From NCBI RefSeq assembly GCF_020149935.1, contig NZ_CP083757.1:2939501-3003500 (forward strand): a stretch of DNA of 64,000 nt. The letters run 5' to 3'. This DNA is from Marinilongibacter aquaticus (GTDB lineage: Bacteria > Bacteroidota > Bacteroidia > Cytophagales > Spirosomataceae). Shown here one piece after another: positions 7,898 to 15,631 of the stretch. The translations under genes were made by a program, and so were the position numbers. Below the pieces are notes generated by a model. That model had not been told where the DNA came from, did no database searches, and was given only the letters and a program-made list of their open reading frames with translations. Every line of letters begins with the position of its first letter. The first letter of the stretch is position 1.

Positions 7898-8611
7898 TTA
7901 TTTCAATGCATATTTAAAAATCCATGAAAGGATTTTGTACCCGGCCAAAACCGTGCCTTTTATCGTGCCTGATACTTTCGATTTGCCAATGCGTTTTTTG
8001 TACGATACGGGCACTTCTGTTACGTTTAGGCCGTATTTGGCAGCTTTCAGTTGCATTTCTACGGTCCAGCCGTAGGTTTGGTCTTCCATTTGCAATTGCA
8101 GCAGGCTGCTGTATCGAATTGCTCGAAAGGGGCCAAGGTCGGTATATTTTACCTTGAAAAAAAGCTGGATCAGGTTTGTGGCCAGCCAGTTTCCGAAAAT
8201 CTGTTGCGGGGTCATCGATCCTCTTTCCCTTTCGCCCAAAGCCCGGCTTCCGATTACCATATCGAAATTTCCTAAGGCGATAGGAGCAATGAGTTGCGGC
8301 ATTTCTTCGGGAAAGTCGGAGTAGTCGGCATCGAGAAAAACAACAATATCGGGCTCTTTCTTGCGAATGTATTCAAGGCCTTTCAAGCAGGCGAATCCAT
8401 AACCCTGTTTGGGTTCGTCGAGCACGGTTGCCCCGTTTTCCGCCGCAACGAGGGCTGTGCGGTCGCTCGAATTGTTGTTCACGACCACAATTTCTGCAGC
8501 CCCCTTTGGAATTTCGGCGATTACCTTATCAATCGAAAGGGCCTCGTTGAAGGCGGGAATGATGACGAAGGTTTTTGCTGGAATCTCTTGCAAAATGTCT
8601 GTGCTGTTCAA
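7898..8611 (-). CDS. Family 2 glycosyltransferase (polyprenyl-phosphate sugar transferase, DPM1-like)
   Basis: A 237-residue soluble GT2 with VIIPAFNEALSI near the start, VVVNNNSSDRT and the metal site FLDADYSD. Length and motif spacing fit the dolichol-phosphate mannosyltransferase-like group that charges a polyprenyl phosphate with one sugar. No C-terminal membrane helices are evident, although the last ~30 residues are moderately hydrophobic. Its stop lies 6 bp before the start of the cellulose-synthase-like GT2, suggesting the two act in one glycan pathway: one supplying a lipid-linked sugar, the other transferring or polymerising it. That pairing is inference. Confidence 0.85.
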   Translation of the reverse strand: MNSTDILQEIPAKTFVIIPAFNEALSIDKVIAEIPKGAAEIVVVNNNSSDRTALVAAENGATVLDEPKQGYGFACLKGLEYIRKKEPDIVVFLDADYSDFPEEMPQLIAPIALGNFDMVIGSRALGERERGSMTPQQIFGNWLATNLIQLFFKVKYTDLGPFRAIRYSSLLQLQMEDQTYGWTVEMQLKAAKYGLNVTEVPVSYKKRIGKSKVSGTIKGTVLAGYKILSWIFKYALK

Positions 8612-8640
8612 TTTGGTTTATATACGACTATTCCAGAGGT

Positions 8641-9657
8641 CTAGTTTTGCGTATCCTTACAATATTTGTCGTATTGTTCTTGTGCCGTTTTTTGGTCTAA
8701 GAAAATCAATTGCTGGTAGTCTTTGCAGGCCTTTTCGGTATCGTCGCTACGGATATACGATGCCGCCCGTAAATAGTATGCATCGATTTTGTATGCATCC
8801 TCTTCAATCACCTTATCGAGGTAATAAATGGCGTATTTGTAATTTTTACGACCGTAGTACGATTTGGCCCTCTCCATATTTTCTTCAGCCAGAAACTGTT
8901 TCTCGTACTCTTTTTCCTGGTTGGGGTCGGTTTTTCCCGTAAGGTCGTAATTGTATTCGATTTCGCAGTTTACGTTTTCGCCCAAGTACGTGGCAGGCAG
9001 CCAACTGCCTTTTGTTTTTTCAACCGCACTGACCAATCGATTGTCGTATTTCGGATCTGAGCTGGCGACTATTCGTAGACCTTCCATTTGTCCGGTTTTG
9101 GTAATGACAAAACGCACCACAAAGCCGCCCTTTTTGTATTCGGGAAAGCTGAATTTCGAAAAAATATAATTCATGGGGCTCACCAATTGGCCCACAAATT
9201 TCGGCTCGATGGTTTCTGGCAAAAAGCGGTACACAAATTCGCCGTTATTGGCTCGGTAAACTTCGGGCTTTACTTCCAGATCCTTCACGGGTTTATAGGT
9301 AAGCGTTACGCGTAAGGGTACGGCCCCTTCCTCTTTTGTTTCCTGCACAAATTGCAAGATGGGTTTCTCCAGACGCAGTATACGGTAGTAATTTCCGGCG
9401 AACGTAAGCGTACTGTCGAAAATTTTGTAGCTGTGCCAACTTGATATGCCGTCGAGGGTGATCAGGAGGCTGTCGCCTTTGAAAAGCAGGGCATAGCTGG
9501 TTTGGTTGATTTGCTCATTGTAAATGGAACTTCCGTCTTTCAGTTCGATTTTGTCTTTTATCCATTCACCTTGAATTGTTTCTTTGATTGATTTTTGGGA
9601 AAACCCCGAGGAGCTGCATAGCCCCAAAAGCATCAATATAGCGAGTATTCGGTTCAT
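8641..9657 (-). CDS. TonB C-terminal domain protein with TPR tail
   Basis: I choose the ATG at 9657 because it begins a signal peptide (MNRILAILMLLGLCSSSGFSQ), giving 338 residues; an in-frame ATG 24 bp upstream adds only non-signal residues. The middle holds a TonB-C-like module (YKKGGFVVRFVITKTGQMEG, then a conserved ...VSAVEKTKGSWLPATY), normally seen in proteins touching outer-membrane receptors. The last ~80 residues read as TPR helices (AKSYYGRKNYKYAIYYLDKV, then ACKDYQQLIFLD). The usual cytoplasmic/TM anchor of TonB is replaced by a cleavable signal, so it is probably a periplasmic adaptor rather than an energy transducer. It lies 30 bp upstream of the GT2 pair on the same strand. Confidence 0.75.
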   Translation of the reverse strand: MNRILAILMLLGLCSSSGFSQKSIKETIQGEWIKDKIELKDGSSIYNEQINQTSYALLFKGDSLLITLDGISSWHSYKIFDSTLTFAGNYYRILRLEKPILQFVQETKEEGAVPLRVTLTYKPVKDLEVKPEVYRANNGEFVYRFLPETIEPKFVGQLVSPMNYIFSKFSFPEYKKGGFVVRFVITKTGQMEGLRIVASSDPKYDNRLVSAVEKTKGSWLPATYLGENVNCEIEYNYDLTGKTDPNQEKEYEKQFLAEENMERAKSYYGRKNYKYAIYYLDKVIEEDAYKIDAYYLRAASYIRSDDTEKACKDYQQLIFLDQKTAQEQYDKYCKDTQN

Positions 9658-9699
9658 TTGTTGTCTGATAATTGTATACAAATATAAAATTATAGAGCG

Positions 9700-10908
9700 T
9701 TATTTTTCATCTGCATCGGGTAGTTCGAGGTATTGAATGGGAGAAATCGCATTTCCGGCAATGCCTTTGATGCTTCCGTACATGTCGATGGTGTTTCCAA
9801 TCACTTTTTCGATCTGTGTCTCGCGTTCTTTCCAGATACGCTGCATGGCTCTTTTTTCTCGATCGAGTTCGGATTTCAAACTGGTGAAACCTTCTACAAT
9901 GGCTTCCATTTGTTGCTTAAACTGGCTGCTGGTCAGAAAATTGTACAGTAAGCCCATTTTGTCGGCCTTGTTTTCGTTTACGGATTTGGCCTGTTGAGCA
10001 CGGATCAAGATTTCTCGCAGGACGAAAACCAGGCTTTTCACTTCATGGAAGCCGCACACCCACACCCCGTCTTTGTCGCCAAATCTCTGCATGTCTTTGG
10101 GCATGGTCTGCGTGACGAGCACGGCCAATTCGGCTCCTGTTTCGCGTTGGTCGTTTTTCAGTTTGTCGATCCAATCGCCACCCCAATTCTGTGTGCGTTT
10201 GCTTTCGAAAATTATTTTGCCGCAGGTTTGCCCAAATTCATTGATTACGGTTTGGATGGCATCAGCTCCGCGAATGCCTTTTTTTACCTCTTCGATTTGG
10301 TCGTATGGGAAAGCCCTTTGCAAAATGCCTTCGATTTCCAATTCTTGTATTTCGCCTTGTAGCTGCATGCTGCCTTGCTCGGCCTTGCGTTGCATTTCTT
10401 TTACGAGGTTCATTTGTACCTCGAGTTTCTTTTCATATTCTTTTTTCACCAGCTCAAACTCTTCGTCCTTTTGTTTTTTGGCTTGCTCTTCAATCAGCTT
10501 GCTTTTTTCCAAGAGTTGCTTTTCCAGTTTGAGCTGCATCTGCTCTTGCTGAAACTTGAGTTCGTTCTCTTTTTTCAGCAGTTCGAGTTCTTTTTTCTGG
10601 GCATCGAGAATCAGTTGTTGCTTGGCTTTGTTGTCTTCCTTTAGGGCGGTAAGTTCTGCGGCGTTTTTTTCTTCGGCTCTTTTTTGGGCCTCGGTTTGGG
10701 CAATGGCCCACATTTTTTTCTTTTCTTCCTTTTCGAAAAGGGCTTTTTCTTCCGATAGCCTCTTTTTGTAGGCGTCTATATCTGCTTTATTTCTTTTGTC
10801 TTGTTCGGCTATGCGTTTTTGCAACTCAATTTCCATGTGTTTTTGCAGGGCTTCGCCGGCATCGAAAACATGGCCGCAATTGGGGCAGGTGGTTTGGTTG
10901 GTTTTCAT
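9700..10908 (-). CDS. DUF2130 coiled-coil protein with N-terminal zinc ribbon
   Basis: The ATG at 10908 (MKTNQTTCPNCGHVFD) is preferred because it directly precedes the conserved CPNCG zinc-ribbon half; the upstream extension is not conserved-looking. The product is 402 residues: the short Cys motif, then ~150 residues of Glu/Lys/Gln-rich coiled coil, then the DUF2130 core with CGKIIFESKRTQNWGGDWID. The ESK within that core is of the ExK type seen in restriction-endonuclease-like folds, so a DNA-associated nuclease role is conceivable but unproven. No signal peptide is present, so it should be cytoplasmic. It lies 42 bp upstream of the TonB-C/TPR gene. Confidence 0.82.
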   Translation of the reverse strand: MKTNQTTCPNCGHVFDAGEALQKHMEIELQKRIAEQDKRNKADIDAYKKRLSEEKALFEKEEKKKMWAIAQTEAQKRAEEKNAAELTALKEDNKAKQQLILDAQKKELELLKKENELKFQQEQMQLKLEKQLLEKSKLIEEQAKKQKDEEFELVKKEYEKKLEVQMNLVKEMQRKAEQGSMQLQGEIQELEIEGILQRAFPYDQIEEVKKGIRGADAIQTVINEFGQTCGKIIFESKRTQNWGGDWIDKLKNDQRETGAELAVLVTQTMPKDMQRFGDKDGVWVCGFHEVKSLVFVLREILIRAQQAKSVNENKADKMGLLYNFLTSSQFKQQMEAIVEGFTSLKSELDREKRAMQRIWKERETQIEKVIGNTIDMYGSIKGIAGNAISPIQYLELPDADEK

Positions 10909-11031
10909 TTGGTGCACTGGTTTGTCGACAAATTTAGAGCTTATTTTCCAAACGCTTTTGTGCAACTCAAAAGGGAAATGGATGGGCCCGCTCGGGGCTA
11001 AAAATTTTCTGGGGTCTGTTTGTGCGGTAAT

Positions 11032-11235
11032 TTACTGGATAGACAGTGCTCCCGAAGGGCACAGGGCCACTTGCTCTTTCAATTCTTCGCTCGACGCGTT
11101 TTCTATTTTTATCCAAGGTCTGGCTTTTGGGTTGTATACTTCCGGGAGTGTTCGCACGCAAACGCCCGAATGGATGCATTTCTCGGCTTTCCAAAGGATG
11201 CTTATTTCGCCGTTGCTGTATTCTTTTGTGTCCAT
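11032..11235 (-). CDS. YjdI-type divergent 4Fe-4S mono-cluster protein
   Basis: A 67-residue protein resembling E. coli YjdI. The pattern Cys20-x-His22-x3-Cys26 (KCIHSGVCVRTLPEV) and LCPSGAL with Cys59 is that of the Fer4_19 divergent single-cluster ferredoxins; the PWI motif at 40-42 is also kept. It should carry one Fe-S cluster, probably with a histidine or an external ligand completing it; its partner is unknown. In many genomes it is followed by a GNAT acetyltransferase, which is absent here. Confidence 0.85.
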   Translation of the reverse strand: MDTKEYSNGEISILWKAEKCIHSGVCVRTLPEVYNPKARPWIKIENASSEELKEQVALCPSGALSIQ

Positions 11236-11294
11236 TTTGCTCTTGTTTTATTATAAATATAGACAAAAATGAGTGTGACTTTGGTTTCGAGAAA

Positions 11295-11328
11295 CAAAAA
11301 AAGCCCGCTTCTTTGTGAAGCAGGCTTT
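11295..11328 (-). terminator. Terminator of the FAH/SDR operon
   Basis: On the minus strand a 12-bp stem (11328-11317 with 11311-11300, one mismatch) around AAAGCCTGCTTC is followed by a T run; it lies 20 bp past the FAH-family stop codon. Confidence 0.8.
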
Positions 11329-11347
11329 GTCTATTTTTCGGCGGTAA

Positions 11348-12208
11348 TTACTTCCCGCTATAAGCTTCTGCAGTTTGTTTTTGCACGCCAAGGCCTTCAA
11401 TGCCCAGTTCAACCACATCGCCTGCTTTTAGGAAAACCTGTGGATTGAAACCAAGGCCGACACCGGCCGGTGTGCCTGTTGAAATTACATCGCCGGGCAA
11501 AAGGGTCATGTAATTGCTGAGGTAGCTCACGATTTCGTCGCAATCGAAGATCATGTCGTCTGTGTTTGAATCTTGAATTACCTTGCCGTTCAGGCTCAAC
11601 CACAAACGCAATTTATGCGGATCGGCGATGTCTTCTTTTGTAGCCAAAAAGGGCCCGAGTGGAGCAAATGTATCGTTGGATTTGCCTTTCACCCACTGTC
11701 CGCCTTTTTCGAGTTGAAATTCGCGTTCGCTGTAATCGTTGTGCAGGCAGTATCCGGCAATGTAATCGCGGGCATCTTCTTTGCTGATATACGAAGCTTT
11801 TTTGCCAATCACAATGGCAAGTTCAACCTCCCAATCTGTTTTTGTCGAGTTTTTAGGGATAATTACATTGTCGTTTGGTCCGCAAACTGCTGAGGTGGAT
11901 TTGAAGAATACCAAAGGTTCTTTTGGCGGTTCCATGCCCGACTCTTGGGCGTGTTTGGCGTAATTTAAGCCAATGCAGATTATTTTCGATGGACGGCTGA
12001 TGCACGGTCCCAAGCGAACGCCCGCATCCACTTTGGGGCAGCTGCCCTCATTGTCTTTTAGCCATGCGGCCAGTCTTTCCAGGCCATTGTTTTCAAGAAA
12101 GGCCTCGTTGAAGTCTTCGCCAAAAGCCGAGACATCCACATATTCGCCGCTGGCGTTAATTATTCCGGGCTTTTCGCTGCCCGCTTCTCCGAATCGAATC
12201 AGTTTCAT
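11348..12208 (-). CDS. Fumarylacetoacetate hydrolase family protein (candidate 2,4-diketo-3-deoxy-L-fuconate hydrolase)
   Basis: A 286-residue FAH-family enzyme with a ~70-residue N-terminal domain and the catalytic domain starting at IICIGLNYAKHAQESG. Metal ligands expected in the family are visible in the DWEVELA segment and in HNDYSERE. FAH enzymes cleave or hydrate C-C bonds of diketo acids; the substrate varies. Directly upstream, read in the same direction, is an SDR gene. In the non-phosphorylating L-fucose pathway an SDR oxidises 2-keto-3-deoxy-L-fuconate and an FAH enzyme then splits the diketo product, which makes that pathway the best guess. The fuconate dehydratase and fucose dehydrogenase are not in the window, so the substrate remains inference. 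Confidence 0.82.
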   Translation of the reverse strand: MKLIRFGEAGSEKPGIINASGEYVDVSAFGEDFNEAFLENNGLERLAAWLKDNEGSCPKVDAGVRLGPCISRPSKIICIGLNYAKHAQESGMEPPKEPLVFFKSTSAVCGPNDNVIIPKNSTKTDWEVELAIVIGKKASYISKEDARDYIAGYCLHNDYSEREFQLEKGGQWVKGKSNDTFAPLGPFLATKEDIADPHKLRLWLSLNGKVIQDSNTDDMIFDCDEIVSYLSNYMTLLPGDVISTGTPAGVGLGFNPQVFLKAGDVVELGIEGLGVQKQTAEAYSGK

Positions 12209-12261
12209 TTTTATTGAATCTAGGTTATGTTAAATCAAGATTTTGTGATTGCCGTTTTAAA

Positions 12262-13038
12262 TCAAGGGGTGTTGAGTTTCACGAAGCCGCCATCTACGAG
12301 GTAGTCGGTTCCAGTATTGAACCCGGCTTCGTCCGATGCCAAATATACGGCCATGGCCGCCACTTCAGAAGGTTTGCCCATACGGCCAATGGGTTGGCTG
12401 TCCGAAAGGTTTTTGAACATCTCTTCTTGTCTGTCTGCATAGGAGTTTTTCAAGAATCCATCGACAAATGGCGTGTGTATGCGTGCCGGAGAAATGCTGT
12501 TGCAGCGAATGCCGTCTCTTACATAGTCGCGGGCTACTTGCATGGTCATGGTGTACACGGCTCCTTTCGCAATGGAATAGGCAAATCGATCGGGAACGGC
12601 CACCGTGGCAGCCACAGAGGCCATGTTGATGATGCACCCTCCACCATTTTGCTTGAAGTGCGGCACAAGTACATGAATGCAATTGTACACGCCTTTGATG
12701 TTCACATTGTAGATTTTATCGAGGTCGGCTTCGGTGGTGGTTTCTGCATTGCCTACATGGGCTATCCCCGCATTATTGACCAGCACGTCGATTTTACTTT
12801 TTGCAGTGATTTTGTCCATCGCCGTTCGTACCTGATCCTGTTTAGACACATCCACTGTATGACAGTAGGCCTGTCCGCCAGAGGCGATGATAAGATCTGC
12901 TTCGCGTTGAGCCAACTCCTTGTTGAGCTCGAAGATATGTACTGTTGCCCCCTGTTTGGCGAAGGCCTGAGAAATGGCCAAGCCGATGCCGCTTGCACCG
13001 CCTGTCACTACCGCTACTTTGTTGTCCAGTCTAAACAT
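12262..13038 (-). CDS. SDR-family NAD(P) oxidoreductase (candidate 2-keto-3-deoxy-L-fuconate dehydrogenase)
   Basis: The ATG at 13038 begins MFRLDNKVAVVTGGASGIG, the normal SDR start, giving 258 residues; the reading frame is open further upstream but that part is basic, AT-rich and not SDR-like. The cofactor motif TGGASGIG, the NNAG motif (VLVNNAGIAH), catalytic Ser in NMASVAAT and Tyr-x3-Lys in AYSIAKGA are all present. The segment SPARIHTPFVDGFL after the active site resembles the sugar-acid dehydrogenases of this fold rather than FabG. It is 53 bp upstream of the FAH gene and they probably form one operon for sugar-acid breakdown. Substrate not proven. Confidence 0.83.
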   Translation of the reverse strand: MFRLDNKVAVVTGGASGIGLAISQAFAKQGATVHIFELNKELAQREADLIIASGGQAYCHTVDVSKQDQVRTAMDKITAKSKIDVLVNNAGIAHVGNAETTTEADLDKIYNVNIKGVYNCIHVLVPHFKQNGGGCIINMASVAATVAVPDRFAYSIAKGAVYTMTMQVARDYVRDGIRCNSISPARIHTPFVDGFLKNSYADRQEEMFKNLSDSQPIGRMGKPSEVAAMAVYLASDEAGFNTGTDYLVDGGFVKLNTP

Positions 13039-13139
13039 TTTGATTGAAGATTTCTGTGACGGCAATTTAGCCAACCTCCTTTGAAATATGATTATCAAAA
13101 CAGATTTTGAGCATAATTGCATTTTTTATGGGCATTTTT

Positions 13140-13170
13140 TTTGTACAAATCCATTTTAGGTATACCTTTG
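13140..13170 (+). promoter_or_regulatory. Promoter of tRNA-His
   Basis: TTTG (13140-13143), a 19-bp spacer, then TACCTTTG (13163-13170): an exact match to the Bacteroidota consensus TTTG-N19-TAnnTTTG. The tRNA 5' end is 17 bp downstream. Confidence 0.85.
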
Positions 13171-13186
13171 CAATCCATTTAAAAAT

Positions 13187-13261
13187 GGAGGCTATAGCTC
13201 AGTTGGTTAGAGCACTAGATTGTGGTTCTAGGGGTCGTGGGTTCGAACCCCATTAGCCTCC
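13187..13261 (+). tRNA. tRNA-His (anticodon GTG)
   Basis: Acceptor stem GAGGCTA (13188-13194) with TAGCCTC (13254-13260). The base before it, G13187, and C13261 supply the extra G(-1):C73 pair that identifies histidine tRNA. The anticodon stem CTAGA/TCTAG encloses TTGTGGT, giving GTG. The T arm GTGGGTTCGAACCCCAT is intact. Confidence 0.96.
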
Positions 13262-13267
13262 CCAAAT

Positions 13268-13303
13268 AAAGTCTGATCATCTTGTATGGTCAGACTTTTT
13301 TTT
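13268..13303 (+). terminator. Terminator after tRNA-His
   Basis: Stem AAGTCTGATCAT (13269-13280) with ATGGTCAGACTT (13286-13297, one mismatch) and a 5-base loop, then a T run. It separates the tRNA from fabI. Confidence 0.85.
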
Positions 13304-13335
13304 ATTAAGTCTCTTCTGCTTTTCTGCGAATTCTC

Positions 13336-13343
13336 TAGTTTTG
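13336..13343 (+). promoter_or_regulatory. -7 promoter box of fabI
   Basis: TAGTTTTG matches TAnnTTTG and ends 24 bp before the fabI ATG. No convincing -33 TTTG was found at 19 bp. Confidence 0.5.
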
Positions 13344-13367
13344 TGTCAAAATAAATCGAAGTAAATT

Positions 13368-14192
13368 ATGTCTTACGGATTGCTGAAAGGTAAAAAAGGG
13401 ATTATTTCTGGTGCTTTGGATAGTAATTCCATTGCTTGGAAAACCGCTTTGAAGGCTCATGAGGAAGGGGCTCAGATAGTTTTGACAAATGCCCCCATTG
13501 CTATGCGAATGGGCAAAATAAACGAATTGGCCGAGCAGATTGGAGCTGAAATCGTGCCTGCCGATGCCACTTCTGTAGAAGATATTGAGAATCTTTACGC
13601 CAAATCAACGGAAGTTTTGGGCGGGAAAATGGATTTTGTCCTGCATTCTATCGGGATGTCGCCCAACGTGCGTAAGGGCAGGGACTACGGCAACCTGAAC
13701 TACGATTGGTTTTTGAAGAGTATCGATATCTCGGCTTTGTCTTTTCATAAGTTTATGCAAGTAGCCGAAAAGCTAGACGCTCTGAATGAATGGGCTTCTG
13801 TGGTGGGCTTGTCGTATATAGCTGCACAACGAACCTACCCATTCTATACCGACATGGCGGATGCGAAAGCCGTGCTTGAGTCGGTTGCTCGTGGTTTTGG
13901 CTATCGTTTGGGTAAGGCTAAAAATATCCGTGTGAATACCATTTCCCAATCGCCTACGCAAACTACTGCGGGTACGGGAATTGGCGGTTTCGATGCCTTT
14001 TTCGACTTTGCCGATAAAATGTCGCCTTTGGGTAATGCCACTGCGGAAGAGTGTGCCGATTATGTGGTGACTTTGTTCTCTGATCTCACCAGAAAGGTGA
14101 CCATGCAAAATCTGTATCACGATGGTGGCTATTCTTGTACGGGTATTTCGGAAGAAGTGATTGATATGGTGCGTAAGAATGCGGGAGAATAA
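13368..14192 (+). CDS. fabI: Enoyl-[acyl-carrier-protein] reductase (NADH)
   Basis: A 274-residue FabI, the last reductive step of each fatty-acid elongation round. It starts with the FabI-type N-terminus GLLKGKKGIISGALDSNSIAW, in which the Rossmann glycine motif is relaxed compared with ordinary SDRs, and has HSIGMSP and the Y-x6-K catalytic pair in YTDMADAK. It ends with a C-terminal YHDGGYSCTG segment typical of the family. Length is normal. It stands alone between two terminators, with its own promoter box, and is the kind of target hit by triclosan and related inhibitors. Confidence 0.93.
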   Translation: MSYGLLKGKKGIISGALDSNSIAWKTALKAHEEGAQIVLTNAPIAMRMGKINELAEQIGAEIVPADATSVEDIENLYAKSTEVLGGKMDFVLHSIGMSPNVRKGRDYGNLNYDWFLKSIDISALSFHKFMQVAEKLDALNEWASVVGLSYIAAQRTYPFYTDMADAKAVLESVARGFGYRLGKAKNIRVNTISQSPTQTTAGTGIGGFDAFFDFADKMSPLGNATAEECADYVVTLFSDLTRKVTMQNLYHDGGYSCTGISEEVIDMVRKNAGE

Positions 14193-14218
14193 GCGTGTTC
14201 TTTAAGCGAAAAAAATAT

Positions 14219-14246
14219 AAAAAGGGCGGAATTTCCGCCCTTTTTT
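14219..14246. terminator. Bidirectional terminator between fabI and the dipeptidase gene
   Basis: GGGCGGA pairs with TCCGCCC across a minimal loop, flanked by five A on one side and six T on the other, so it works in both directions between the convergent genes. The last two T overlap the dipeptidase stop codon. Confidence 0.85.
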
Positions 14247-15435
14247 AATGGTTGGCAGCGTAATCGATCGTCGCTTGCCATACGCGGAACACGTTGTCGG
14301 AACCTAATTTCTTGATGTCTTTTTTCGAATAGCCTCGCTTCAGCATTTCGGCCACAATGTGTGGGTAGCCCGATACGTCTTTTAGTCCTGTGGGCAGGGA
14401 GTCGCCTACGCCATCGAAGTCTGAGCCCAGCCCTACATGATCTATTCCGGCAATCTGCACAACCCTGTCTATGTGATCTACCACTTTTTCTACATCGCTA
14501 TACGCTTCTGGGTGTTCTTTGAAAAACTGCTCGACTAGGGGTTTGGCCTCTTTGTCCCGCATTTTCAGTCCCTTTGCTTCCAAGATTTCGTTCAGTTCTT
14601 TTCGGAGTTTTTCACGGGTTTGGGTCACTTCTCCGTCTAGAAAAGTAGAGCCGAAATTGATCATAATTACTCCTCCGTTTTCTTTGAGTACTTTCAGCAT
14701 GTCGTCGCTCATGTTCCGTTCAAAGCCCGGCGTGAAATGGCGAAGAGAAGAGTGCGAGGCCAGCAGAGGGACTGGGCTGATTCGTGCCGCATCGTAAAAG
14801 GTGCTGTCTGAAACGTGTGAGATGTCGATCATTATGCCTTGTTTGGCAAGTTCGAGCACCACTTTTTCGCCGAAGGGGCTGAGGCCCTGCCATAGGCGTG
14901 TGGTGTCGTACGAAGAGTCGCAAATTTGATTTGGCTTGGCGTGGGTGAGCGTAACGTAGCTGATCCCTCGCTTTCTGAAATAGGCTACATCTTCCAAGCG
15001 TTCTATCGGGGAGCCGTTTTCCATGCCCATGGGAAGGGCGATTTTGCCTTCTTTGAAAATGCGGCGTACGTCCGAAGGGCTTTTGGCTACTTCGAAATAC
15101 GTAGGCTTTTCTTCGCAGATGAAGTTTACCATGTTGATCAGGCTGTCGGCGAGCAGTTTGCCTTCGCTGGGCGTGAATTTGGAAGGGATGTATATCGACA
15201 TAAAGGGGGCGTCGAGCCCGCCGGCTTTGGCTCTTGTGTAGTCAAAGTCGCCTTCGTCTGTAGATATGGGTATTCCTGTGTATTCTTTCTTCAATTGAAA
15301 GTGCTTTACCTTCAATCGGTAGGGAAGATCGACGTGGCCGTCTGCAATAATGTATTTGTGGGCCAGCTTGTCGGCTTTGCTTTGGGCAAAGGCCAAGCAG
15401 GGGGCAAGGGCAAGGAGGAGTAGAGTTCTTTTCAT
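14245..15435 (-). CDS. Exported membrane dipeptidase (peptidase M19)
   Basis: A 396-residue zinc peptidase with a Sec signal peptide (MKRTLLLLALAPCLAFA). The two-metal site is visible as ADGHVDLPY (His and Asp ligands), the bridging Glu in GMENGSP, and histidines in DISHVSD and ASHSSLRHF; GIDHVGLGSDFDGV completes the barrel. Renal-dipeptidase-type enzymes cut dipeptides, including D-amino-acid-containing ones, in the periplasm. Gene order gives no specific partner: fabI is convergent and ilvD divergent. Substrate range not deducible. Confidence 0.9.
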   Translation of the reverse strand: MKRTLLLLALAPCLAFAQSKADKLAHKYIIADGHVDLPYRLKVKHFQLKKEYTGIPISTDEGDFDYTRAKAGGLDAPFMSIYIPSKFTPSEGKLLADSLINMVNFICEEKPTYFEVAKSPSDVRRIFKEGKIALPMGMENGSPIERLEDVAYFRKRGISYVTLTHAKPNQICDSSYDTTRLWQGLSPFGEKVVLELAKQGIMIDISHVSDSTFYDAARISPVPLLASHSSLRHFTPGFERNMSDDMLKVLKENGGVIMINFGSTFLDGEVTQTREKLRKELNEILEAKGLKMRDKEAKPLVEQFFKEHPEAYSDVEKVVDHIDRVVQIAGIDHVGLGSDFDGVGDSLPTGLKDVSGYPHIVAEMLKRGYSKKDIKKLGSDNVFRVWQATIDYAANH

Positions 15436-15631
15436 GTCAAAATTTAAGAAAATGATAACAAAGGCGATTCGAATAAATGGAATGAGTATAAATATTCCTG
15501 AAATAAGACTATTTGGCGAAAATAAGTGCGGATTTTTTGTCGGAATGGTTTGGAAATTAATGAACTAAACGATTGATTTGTGTGAAGTTTGAATTTTTAG
15601 CGAATATTCGCAAATAGAGAAAAACACAAAA

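Noticed and set aside
12214-13047. 277-codon open frame opposite the SDR gene
   Set aside because: It is the exact antisense of a well-supported SDR, with His/Arg-rich chance composition and no recognisable motif.
15436-15631. Attenuator or T-box ahead of the ilv genes
   Set aside because: No leader peptide rich in branched-chain codons, no T-box motif and no terminator/antiterminator pair could be recognised.
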